DNA of 11,796 nucleotides from Deferribacteres bacterium (GTDB lineage: Bacteria; Nitrospirota; Thermodesulfovibrionia; UBA6902): NCBI GenBank assembly GCA_013152795.1, contig JAADFS010000041.1, positions 1-11,796 on the forward strand. Direction: 5' to 3'. The notes beneath the pieces are model-generated. The model was not told where the DNA came from, did not search any database, and saw only the letters and a list, made by a program, of their open reading frames with translations. Positions within the stretch are counted from its first letter, which is position 1; every line of letters starts with the position of its first letter. This document shows positions 1 to 6,527 of this stretch, piece after piece. The position numbers were made by a program, and so were the translations under genes.

Positions 1-681
1 GCGGGTGTGGCGCATGAGATCAATAATCCCATAAACAACATCATCAACTATGCCCAGATACTTATAGATGAATTCAAAAAAGAAAACCGGGATGATGATG
101 TAGCCAGGAGGATAATGAAAGACGGCGACAGGATCGCCACCATCGTCAGAAGCCTGCTTTCATTTGCCAGGATCAGAAAGGAAGAAAAGAGTTATGTATA
201 CCTCCACGAGATATTCTCGGACATGCTTTCCCTGACATCGGCGCAGATACGGAAAGACGGAATCAACCTGAAGGTCAATATCTCATCCAAATTCATCAAG
301 ATCCCGGTGCACCCGCAACAGATACAGCAGGTCTTTTTAAATATAATAAGCAATTCCCGCTTTGCCCTGAATGAAAAGTATCCCGGAACGCATGAAAATA
401 AAATACTCGAGATCACGTGCGAAGAAGTTTCGTTTGACAACTTTCCCTATATCCGTATCATATTTCACGACCGGGGCACCGGTATACCTTCCAACATAAT
501 CGACAAGGTGATAAATCCGTTTTTTTCAACCAAGCCCAACCGCGTGGGAACCGGCCTGGGATTGAGCATAAGCCACGGCATTATAACCGAACACGGCGGC
601 AAGCTTGCAATCAACAGCGTTGAAGGCGAATTCACAAAGATAATAATAGACCTGCCGGCGGAAATGGATAGTCGCACATGA
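1..681 (+). CDS. Sensor histidine kinase, C-terminal part (5' end outside window)
   Basis: The reading frame is open from base 1, so this is the end of a longer kinase; its sensor region lies outside the window. The visible 226 residues are the transmitter. A HisKA H-box (AHEINNP, phospho-accepting His at visible residue 5) starts almost at the edge. It is followed by a HATPase_c domain with an N-box (QQVFLNIISNS), a G1 box (DRGTGIP), an F-box (NPFFSTK) and a G2 box (GTGLGLSIS). All catalytic motifs look intact. Known family role: ATP-dependent autophosphorylation of the His and transfer to a partner receiver Asp. Its stop codon overlaps the start of the following response regulator (ATGA), so the two are almost certainly co-transcribed, translationally coupled and cognate. 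The HEINNP H-box is typical of kinases paired with NtrC-type regulators. The signal sensed cannot be told. Confidence 0.93.
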   Translation, partial: AGVAHEINNPINNIINYAQILIDEFKKENRDDDVARRIMKDGDRIATIVRSLLSFARIRKEEKSYVYLHEIFSDMLSLTSAQIRKDGINLKVNISSKFIKIPVHPQQIQQVFLNIISNSRFALNEKYPGTHENKILEITCEEVSFDNFPYIRIIFHDRGTGIPSNIIDKVINPFFSTKPNRVGTGLGLSISHGIITEHGGKLAINSVEGEFTKIIIDLPAEMDSRT

Positions 682-1613
682 AAGCCAGAATACTGATCAT
701 AGACGACGAAGAAGGCATACGCTTTACATTCAAAAAATTTCTGTCAGAGGAAGGTTATGATGTAGTCACGGCCGGCGACTTCGATGAGGCGGAGGCCTGC
801 ATCGCCAGGACGGATTTCGATGTGATATTTGCGGATATCATTTTAAAGGGCAAAACGGGTATGGATGTCCTGCGGCTTATAAAGGAAAGAAAGCTCCTCT
901 GCCCTGTGATCATGATTACGGGATATCCGAATATAGAAACCGCATCTGAAGCCGTGCGGCTGGGTGCGTTCGATTACATTCCAAAGCCGATCCGCAAGGA
1001 AACACTCTTCCATTGTATCGATGTTGCGCTTCAGCACAAGGCCGTGGTGGTCGAAAAAGAAAAATACCGATCCGACCTCGAGGCAATCTTCAGTAATGTC
1101 AAGGATGCGATCATCACGGTGGACAGGGACATGTCGGTGCTCCGGTTTAACGAAGCGGCGAAAAAAATCTGTGGCTTCACCTCTGATTTTGCGGGAAAGA
1201 ACTTCCGAACCCTGCCGGTAAAATGTAGGAAAAAATGTCTCGGCCCGCTCACCGAGACCGTCAGGAACAGACAGACGGTCGAGATAAACGGCCTTGAGTG
1301 CCGCCCTAAAAACCGCAGGGAACAGGTGGTGACATTAACAACCTCCCCCCTGATAAACCAGCAGGGTACATTCTCGGGCGCCATTATGGTGGCCAGAGAC
1401 GAAACGCGGCTGAGCGGCCTTGAGCGCGAGCTGAAGGAACGCCATCAGTTCCACGGGATAATAGGAAAGAGCAAGAAAATGCAGGAAATTTATTCACTGA
1501 TCGAACTGCTCTCGGACGTGGAGACCACTGTCCTGATCACCGGTGAAAGAAAGCGGGACAGGCAAGGAGCTGATTGCAGAAGCGCTTCATTTCAAGGGCA
1601 ACCGCAGCCATAA
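678..1613 (+). CDS. NtrC-family response regulator, N-terminal fragment (receiver + PAS), frameshifted
   Basis: This is the first half of a sigma-54-dependent response regulator. A receiver domain (about residues 1-118) has the acidic pair D9/D10, phospho-acceptor D53, T81 and K103. A PAS domain (about 130-245) follows with several cysteines: C165, C183, C187 and C208. The start of the AAA+ domain (GIIGKSKKMQEIY, then TVLITGE) is then reached. At Walker A the frame breaks through an extra 4 bp, and the protein ends with an unrelated tail of about 21 residues. The ATG overlaps the upstream kinase stop (ATGA), which supports this start. Without the shift the gene would run to 2391 and give about 569 residues, a normal size for REC-PAS-AAA-HTH regulators. 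As sequenced, the product could be phosphorylated but would lack ATPase and DNA-binding parts. It could be a true mutation or a sequence error. Confidence 0.9.
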   Translation: MKARILIIDDEEGIRFTFKKFLSEEGYDVVTAGDFDEAEACIARTDFDVIFADIILKGKTGMDVLRLIKERKLLCPVIMITGYPNIETASEAVRLGAFDYIPKPIRKETLFHCIDVALQHKAVVVEKEKYRSDLEAIFSNVKDAIITVDRDMSVLRFNEAAKKICGFTSDFAGKNFRTLPVKCRKKCLGPLTETVRNRQTVEINGLECRPKNRREQVVTLTTSPLINQQGTFSGAIMVARDETRLSGLERELKERHQFHGIIGKSKKMQEIYSLIELLSDVETTVLITGERKRDRQGADCRSASFQGQPQP

Positions 1614-2391
1614 CCAGATAGTCAAGGTGAACTGTTCCGCACTGTCGGAAAATCTGCTTGAGAGTGAGTTGTTCGGACATGTAAGGGGGTCGTTTACAGG
1701 CGCGATCAGAAACAAGGTCGGGCGCTTTGAGATAGCCGATGGAGGGACCATATTCCTGGATGAAATCGCCGACATATCCCCGAAGATACAGGTGGAGCTC
1801 CTGAGGGTCCTGCAGGAAAAAGAATTTGAAAGGGTCGGCGACTCCACCACAAAAAAGGTTGACGTCCGTGTTGTGACCGCCACGAACCAGGACCTTTCCG
1901 AAAAGGTAAGACGCGGCGAATTCCGTGAAGACCTCTATTACCGCCTCAATGTCATGAAAATAGAGCTTCCACCGCTCAGAAAACGCCGCGAAGACATCCC
2001 GCTCCTGACGGACTACTTCCTGGAAAAATTCAATAAAAAGTTCAATAAGGAGATCAGGGCGGTATCCGACGACGTAAAAAAGATATTCATGAATTATCCA
2101 TGGCCGGGCAATGTCAGGGAACTGGAGCATGCGCTGGAGCATGCATTTATCCTCTGCCGCCAGCCTGTAATCACCGTTGACCACCTGCCCCCTGAGCTGA
2201 TGAATTTTAATGTAAAAGAGATTTCCTGCCGTAATGACGGGAAGGTCAATGACGTACAGGCGGTCATTCAGGCCCTTGAAAAGAGCGCATGGAACAAGAC
2301 AAAGGCGGCCATGTTATTGGGCATAAGCCGCCGTTCCATCTATCGGAAAATCAAAGAATACAATATCGTTCAGGCAAAGACCTATAAATAA
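1543..2391 (+). CDS. NtrC-family response regulator, C-terminal fragment (AAA+ + Fis HTH)
   Basis: This is the second half of the same regulator, read in the +1 frame. It has Walker A (ESGTGKE), a GSFTGA sigma-54 contact loop (the usual form is GAFTGA), Walker B (GGTIFLDEI), a sensor/arginine region (FREDLYYRLNV, PPLRKRREDI), the WPGNVREL motif and a C-terminal Fis-type helix-turn-helix (NKTKAAMLLGISRRSIYRKI). Known family role: ATP hydrolysis remodels the sigma-54 RNA polymerase closed complex at promoters bound by the HTH. The only start at the 5' end is a GTG at 1543, with no Shine-Dalgarno at a proper distance, so independent translation is doubtful. It is best read as the 3' half of a broken gene, although its sequence is otherwise undamaged and suggests a recent break. 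The gene ends 39 bp before the convergent phosphatase-like gene, with no clear terminator between. Confidence 0.9.
   Translation: MKESGTGKELIAEALHFKGNRSHNQIVKVNCSALSENLLESELFGHVRGSFTGAIRNKVGRFEIADGGTIFLDEIADISPKIQVELLRVLQEKEFERVGDSTTKKVDVRVVTATNQDLSEKVRRGEFREDLYYRLNVMKIELPPLRKRREDIPLLTDYFLEKFNKKFNKEIRAVSDDVKKIFMNYPWPGNVRELEHALEHAFILCRQPVITVDHLPPELMNFNVKEISCRNDGKVNDVQAVIQALEKSAWNKTKAAMLLGISRRSIYRKIKEYNIVQAKTYK
1545..1553 (+). other. Frameshift site: tandem GAAA duplication
   Basis: The bases read GAAAGAAAG. Removing one 4-bp copy gives GGT GAA AGC GGG ACA GGC AAG, an intact Walker A (GESGTGK) continuous with both flanking frames. The lesion is therefore a 4-bp tandem duplication, of the kind expected from strand slippage or from an assembly error. 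Confidence 0.88.
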
Positions 2392-2400
2392 GAACAGAAT

Positions 2401-2418
2401 TCAGGAGTCAGGAGTCAG
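2401..2418. repeat. Short tandem repeat, heptamer TCAGGAG
   Basis: Two and a half copies of a 7-bp unit (TCAGGAGTCAGGAGTCAG) lie in the 39-bp gap between the convergent regulator and phosphatase-like genes. The run forms no hairpin. It is probably a simple-sequence remnant of no known function. Confidence 0.6.
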
Positions 2419-2430
2419 ATTCCGCTACAT

Positions 2431-4316
2431 CTACAGTAAAGTTTTCCCCTCCATTATGCCCTCCCCCGACATCCCGAAGCAGTCAAGCACGGTCGGCGCT
2501 ATGTCCATAAGCCCGGGATTGTCCCTGGCCGTAGGGAATTTGTCAGCAGTATACCCGGCACAATCGAAGGGTCTATTATGTGATCGCCGCTCCATTTTTT
2601 CAGATTGTCCTCAATTATCTCCGGAGGCGAGCCGCCTACAGCCGTCTGCCACGACACCCTGTAGCCGTCCTGAAAACCTATCACGAGGTCAGGTGAGTTG
2701 GATGCCTGGGCGCCGGAGTAAATATCACTGCTCCTGTAGACATTCCTGACAACCGGTTGTCCATCCTTGGGATCCGTCAACCCTGTCAGCCCGGCGATGA
2801 TTCTGTCCGAGACCGCCTCAGCCTCTGTTGCCGGGTCGACGATGCCGTTTTTTTCCCTGCCCCTGAGGTTAAGGTAAATACTCCCGAATCCCAGGGCATA
2901 CGCCTGTGTTTTCTTCCAGTCGACATACTGAAACAGCCCCCCTGCATCCCTGTCATCCTTTGAGACCTGTTGCGTGAGGGTCATGAAACCGTTCTGCACC
3001 AGCCATGAATTAATATGCACGGTTCTCCTGAAAGTGGAAAATCCGTGGTCCGAAAAAACCATAAGCGCCGTCCGGTCATCCACCTGTTTCATAACCTCCC
3101 CGAGAATCCCGTCCATCCTGCGATAGTAGTCATCAATGACACGGCCGTACTTCCCGGCATAGGCACTGTCATAGAGGGGATGTTCCGGATCCCGGGTAGC
3201 CCAGAAAATATGCTGTATCCTGTCAGTGGAAAAAAATGCACAGGCCAGTAGACCCTCCTTGAACCTGTTCAGCTCATACCACAGCATCCTTTCCTGCTCA
3301 TCGATAATCTCATCACACATGGTTATAAACGCATCCTCATCGGTCCTGCCCTCTTCAACGGCCTTTGTATCCTCAGGCATGCCGAGCGTATAAAAGTACC
3401 CTACCTCATCCGCGAGTTCACGTATGTACTCATCCGGACTGGAGATAACGAATGCAGGGTCTTTCGGGTTTATCTGCACCGGCGTCATGTAAAGCTCAAA
3501 TTCGGGACTGACCTGATTCAGATAAAACTTGACGATGGCCGTAGCGGTTTTCATAAAACCAAGTTTGAACTCCACCCACTCGCTCCACCGGCCCTTGTGC
3601 ACCGTCAGTATCTTGCCGTCCAGATTCATTTCAATTTTTGAATCACCGGCAAGGGAAATATCGAGCTCTGCCTTCGCCGTATCCCTCGCCCTCAGTTTTA
3701 CGACATTCGGGCCTGAAACGTGAGTCCTGATTTTATTTCCGTTTACGGCTACCTTTATCACCTTTTCAGCGCCTTCCTCACTTGCTGGGATATCCCTCGT
3801 TGTATAAAACGAATATCTGCCGAGCCCGCCCTTGATATCGGGCACGCCGAGTCCTGCATACAGTTTCGCCCGGTTCTGTTTCGGCTGAAAGGTCATGGGC
3901 CATTTTAAAACAGTCGATGGTATCTTATTGGCGGAGGTATAATCCCAGAAGGCATTGCCCTGCATTACAGGCAGAAACATGGCTTCACGCTTGCCGAATA
4001 CATTCTTGGGATTCATCTTCAATATCGCCAGCTCCGGCATATAGTCGCTCACCCTGCGGCCGAGAAAATCAAAGACGCCGTGATATCCCGGGTTATTCCC
4101 TGTTGCAATCGATGCCCATGCTACCGGACTTTGAGCGGGATTGCTCGTGGCCAGCGGTGTAAACCTTCCCGTGCGGCTGAGACTGGAGAAGTTGGGCAGC
4201 TCGCCCTCATTCATCAGCGAGGATAATATTCCGGGGTCCAGCCCGTCCATGCCGAGCAGGATCACTTTGCCGAATTTTGGATCTGCGGTAATCTTTACCG
4301 AATTTTCTTCTGTCAA
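2431..4316 (-). CDS. Alkaline-phosphatase-superfamily phosphodiesterase/pyrophosphatase-like protein, C-terminus frameshifted
   Basis: This is a metal-dependent hydrolase of the type I phosphodiesterase/nucleotide pyrophosphatase group. Visible motifs are MDGLDPG (first metal Asp), TSNPAQSPVAWASIATG (the Ser after Gln is the likely nucleophile), STDRIQHIFW (Asp and His), VFSDHGF (Asp-His) and KWSGDH (His). Together they make a plausible two-metal site. A beta-rich insertion lies at roughly residues 150-290. There is no signal peptide or membrane segment, so it is probably cytoplasmic. I choose the TTG at 4316: GGGGGAG sits 6 nt upstream, homology begins just after, and the longer ATG start at 4373 would translate part of an intergenic repeat. 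The unshifted frame stops at 2499 after 12 odd residues. A -1/+1 change near 2540 restores 37 family-like residues (RDNPGLMDIAPTVLDCFG) ending at 2431. The substrate is unknown. Confidence 0.85.
2534..2549 (-). other. Frameshift site in the phosphatase-like gene
   Basis: Upstream the frame reads PGILLTN and downstream a second frame reads KFPTARDNPGLMDIAPTVL, both family-like. The two frames overlap at the coding-strand bases CTGCTGACAAATTCCC. One missing base or four missing bases would explain it; for example, doubling AAAT to AAATAAAT gives LLTNKFPT. The exact indel cannot be fixed from this sequence alone. Confidence 0.75.
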
Positions 4317-4322
4317 AACTCT

Positions 4323-4329
4323 CTCCCCC
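4323..4329 (-). promoter_or_regulatory. Ribosome binding site deciding the TTG start
   Basis: The minus strand reads GGGGGAG, then a 6-nt spacer, then TTG at 4316. No comparable site precedes the in-frame ATG at 4373, so this site argues for the shorter protein. Confidence 0.65.
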
Positions 4330-4353
4330 TTTTTGGAATTCGATTTATAAACG

Positions 4354-4586
4354 TTACAGTGGCATAAAGACATCGCCAGCGGGCAAGGGAGGCTGCCGGA
4401 AAAGCTTTATCTGCGATACATTCAGGAAATATTCCGCAGGCATATCAACTCCCCGTGATTCGTGTCCGTTGTTCGTGACCGTAAAAGACACACAACAGAA
4501 ACGGACACGGTTAACCGACACGGAGAACGGCCTTTTTCCTGTTTTACGGCAGACTCCCTTGCCCCGTTTATGCAACATTTAAGGTA
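4354..4586. repeat. Degenerate intergenic repeat, copy A (long form)
   Basis: It shares an ordered set of blocks with copy B at 6336-6446: TTACAGTGG (4354-4362); a 46-bp core (4395-4440) that aligns without gaps at about 37 of 46 bases; GCCCCGTTTAT (4561-4571); and TTAAGGTA (4579-4586). The core ends in a CTGCG...CGCAG inverted repeat. Copy A carries about 100 bp more than B between core and GCCCCGTTTAT, including a separate 10-bp inverted repeat. On the minus strand it forms the leader of the phosphatase-like gene. It may be a MITE-like or REP-like remnant, or a structured RNA. I do not recognise a named family. Confidence 0.65.
4461..4509. repeat. Inverted repeat, 10-bp arms
   Basis: CGTGTCCGTT (4461-4470) and AACGGACACG (4500-4509) are perfect reverse complements around a 29-nt loop. 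The flanks hold further CGTGA/CGTGT words. It lies inside the extra segment of intergenic repeat A and could be a nested small repeat or a hairpin in the leader of the phosphatase-like gene. Confidence 0.6.
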
Positions 4587-4646
4587 AAGCTTCTCGGGCA
4601 GACTCTCATATGGCTGCGCTTAGCAATGTTTATGACTTAAAACATG

Positions 4647-4676
4647 ATAGTAAATTATTTATAATATACGTGTCAA
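4647..4676 (-). promoter_or_regulatory. Possible sigma-70 promoter for the phosphatase-like gene
   Basis: The minus strand reads TTGACA (4676-4671), an 18-bp spacer, then TACTAT (4652-4647), which matches 4 of 6 in the -10 box. Transcription would start near 4640 and give a leader of about 320 nt that contains intergenic repeat A. The -10 is weak. Confidence 0.4.
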
Positions 4677-4715
4677 TCAAGCAAAAACTGCAACCGGCAG
4701 CGCATATAAAATTAC

Positions 4716-4745
4716 TTGACAATCAAGAATGAAAAAAGATAATAT
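4716..4745 (+). promoter_or_regulatory. Sigma-70-like promoter of the radical SAM gene
   Basis: A perfect TTGACA (4716-4721), an 18-bp A-rich spacer and TAATAT (4740-4745) lie in an AT-rich stretch. The expected start near 4752 leaves a leader of about 44 nt before the ATG at 4796. It points away from the divergent candidate at 4647-4676. Confidence 0.65.
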
Positions 4746-4795
4746 ATTTTTATATATCTATAATTCAAAACATCTTCCATAAAAGGAGTATATCC

Positions 4796-6238
4796 ATGAG
4801 TCGCATCTTATTTATCGCCCACGTTGACAGAACCATGTTACTTAGCGGGGGGTTTGTAACGTTCGGGCCTATGTGGCTGTCCGCGGTACTTAAGAAACAC
4901 GGTCATGAAACCACCATAGCAGGTGTCAGTTACAATGAGGTGGAAAGGACCTTTGAAGAATTCAGACCGGACATTGTCGCATATACAACATTCAGCGGCG
5001 GGCATATTACTTTTATGGAATGGAACAGAAGGCTCAAGAAGAAATTCAATTTCTTCGCCATGTTCGGCGGCCCCCACCCCACTTTCTCTCCAGAGATGAT
5101 CGAAGAAGACGGAGTTGACGGTGTATGCAGGGGAGAGGGATTCGAGGCAATGCCCGAGTTTATCAATAAACTGGAGAGGGGAGAAGACATTACAAATGTA
5201 AAAAACTGGTGGGTCAAGGTAGACGGCAAAATCTATAAAAACCCCCAGCGTCCCCTCATAAAAAATCTCGACATCCTGCCTCCGCCAGACAGGAGCCTGT
5301 ATAACAGGTATAAGGACTACCAACTGGCGAGGACGGCCACTGTAATGACCAGCCAGGGATGTCCCTTCAATTGCTCCTACTGTTACAACCATCAGCTTCA
5401 TAAAATGAGACTCAAGGGCGACCCCATATTCCGCCAGAGAAGCGTGGACCACGTAATGGATGAGTTGAGACAACTGAAGAGGGACTATCCGAAGGTGGAG
5501 TATCTGATATTCAGAGACGAGATACTTACCATCAACAAGGAATGGATAAAGGAGTTTTCCGAAAAATATCCGCGGGAAATAGGCATTCCCTTTTACTGCC
5601 TTATGCGGCCGGAGATTATCAAGCCGGAAATTATTGATGACCTGAAAAAGGCAGGCCTGTACTATATAGGAATAGGTATCGAGTCCGGTAATGATTTCAT
5701 AAGGAACAAGGTCCTCAACAGGAATATGACCAAAGAGCAGATTATCAACGGGCTCAAAATCCTGCATGAGAAAAACGTAAAATTCTCCATGTATAACATA
5801 ATCGGCGCTCCGCATGAAACGCTGGAGACGGCCATGGAGACATGGGAACTGACGGTAAAATGCAAGCCGACTTTCTGCGACTCGTTTCTTCTTACGCCCT
5901 ACCCCAAGACGGAAATATACAAGTATTCAGTGGCAAACGGGTTTTTCAACCCCGACGTTCAATATCCCGAGACCTACCATGAAAGGATAATATTGAATCT
6001 CAAGGACAAGAGACAGCTTGAGAATTTCATGCATCTGCTCGGAGTTGCGGTTGAATTTCCATATCTCATGCCTCTGATAAAGAATGTCCTGATAAAGCTC
6101 CCTCTCCGTCCGCTGTACAACAGGATAAGGAAATTCTGGAAGGGCTATGTCTACAGGTACAGGATATATCCATATAAGGTCTCCGCAAGGGAAAGCGCGA
6201 GGATCATCTATAACGAACTTTTTGTATCAAAAGTTTAG
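4796..6238 (+). CDS. B12-binding-domain radical SAM protein
   Basis: The N-terminal 135 residues look like a cobalamin-binding Rossmann domain (RILFIAHV, the FGPMWLSAVLKKHGHE helix, FRPDIVAYTTFSGGH, FFAMFGGPHPTFSPE). No DxHxxG motif is present, so a protein His may not ligate cobalt. The radical SAM domain begins at the CxxxCxxC cluster GCPFNCSYCYN (C189, C193, C196), which binds the [4Fe-4S] cluster and SAM. It continues with FRDEILTINKEW and YIGIGIESGND, and has a basic C-terminal tail. Family members are mostly methyltransferases or cyclases acting on lipids, cofactors or natural products; the substrate here cannot be assigned. The start is well supported: AAGGAG lies 7 nt before the ATG. 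The gene is monocistronic, with its own promoter upstream and a strong terminator beyond its 3' end. Confidence 0.93.
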   Translation: MSRILFIAHVDRTMLLSGGFVTFGPMWLSAVLKKHGHETTIAGVSYNEVERTFEEFRPDIVAYTTFSGGHITFMEWNRRLKKKFNFFAMFGGPHPTFSPEMIEEDGVDGVCRGEGFEAMPEFINKLERGEDITNVKNWWVKVDGKIYKNPQRPLIKNLDILPPPDRSLYNRYKDYQLARTATVMTSQGCPFNCSYCYNHQLHKMRLKGDPIFRQRSVDHVMDELRQLKRDYPKVEYLIFRDEILTINKEWIKEFSEKYPREIGIPFYCLMRPEIIKPEIIDDLKKAGLYYIGIGIESGNDFIRNKVLNRNMTKEQIINGLKILHEKNVKFSMYNIIGAPHETLETAMETWELTVKCKPTFCDSFLLTPYPKTEIYKYSVANGFFNPDVQYPETYHERIILNLKDKRQLENFMHLLGVAVEFPYLMPLIKNVLIKLPLRPLYNRIRKFWKGYVYRYRIYPYKVSARESARIIYNELFVSKV

Positions 6239-6254
6239 TTATTAAACATTTCAC

Positions 6255-6306
6255 TGTATAAATCTCAGAGTGGCATACTGCCGGTGAGCCTTCTTTTCTT
6301 TATACA
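6255..6306. repeat. Nested palindrome after the radical SAM gene
   Basis: The outer arms TGTATAAA (6255-6262) and TTTATACA (6299-6306) are perfect complements. Inside them CTCA pairs with TGAG, and inside those GGCA pairs with TGCC around a TAC loop. It starts 16 nt after the stop codon and has no T-tract. It could be an mRNA-stabilising 3' structure or a small repeat. Confidence 0.5.
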
Positions 6307-6335
6307 AGAACTATCCCCTATCTCTGCCTTGCCCC

Positions 6336-6446
6336 TTACAGTGGGAACCGCCAAGCGGGGTGGCGGAAAAGTCTTATCTGCGATTCCTTTGGGAAACATT
6401 CCGCAGCCCCTCCTCTGCCCTCTGCCCCGTTTATAAAATTAAGGTA
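6336..6446. repeat. Degenerate intergenic repeat, copy B (short form)
   Basis: It has the same block order as copy A: TTACAGTGG (6336-6344), core (6362-6407), GCCCCGTTTAT (6424-6434) and TTAAGGTA (6439-6446). Before the core lies CCGCC...GGCGG, a short inverted repeat. Inside the core, CTGCG...CGCAG encloses TTCC TTTG GGAA. The copy follows the radical SAM gene in the same orientation as copy A before it, so the two flank that gene as diverged direct repeats. Confidence 0.65.
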
Positions 6447-6468
6447 GTATGTATATCCGCAACAACAT

Positions 6469-6502
6469 AAAAAAAGAGGCATCTTGCGATGCCTCTTTTT
6501 TT
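6469..6502. terminator. Bidirectional rho-independent terminator
   Basis: Seven A, then GAGGCATC, loop TTGC, GATGCCTC, then seven T: a perfect 15-bp stem when the A and T tracts are counted. It works in both directions and lies between the convergent radical SAM (+) and LamG lipoprotein (-) genes. It is 26 bp past the lipoprotein stop and about 230 bp past the radical SAM stop. Confidence 0.92.
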
Positions 6503-6527
6503 ATTAGGATATTACTCTGCTTCTTTA

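Noticed and set aside
1536..1560. Programmed ribosomal frameshift in the regulator.
   Set aside because: No slippery heptamer, stimulatory stem or internal Shine-Dalgarno is apparent, and a tandem duplication explains the shift more simply.
1543..2391. A separate, stand-alone sigma-54 activator gene starting at GTG 1543.
   Set aside because: No ribosome binding site is placed correctly, and deleting one 4-bp copy gives a perfect continuous regulator, so it is the second half of a broken gene.
4317..4373. ATG start at 4373 for the phosphatase-like protein.
   Set aside because: It lacks a ribosome binding site, its codons overlap the intergenic repeat, and the TTG at 4316 has a strong site.
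4838..5815. Long open frame on the minus strand within the radical SAM gene.
   Set aside because: It is the antisense shadow of a well-supported gene and has no motifs of its own.
6330..6410. Cobalamin riboswitch on the minus strand (GCGGTTCCCACTGTAAGG resembles the conserved GC...CCACTGTAA part).
   Set aside because: The rest of the B12-box architecture is not recognisable, the block lies downstream of genes on that strand behind a terminator, and the same words recur in a degenerate repeat.
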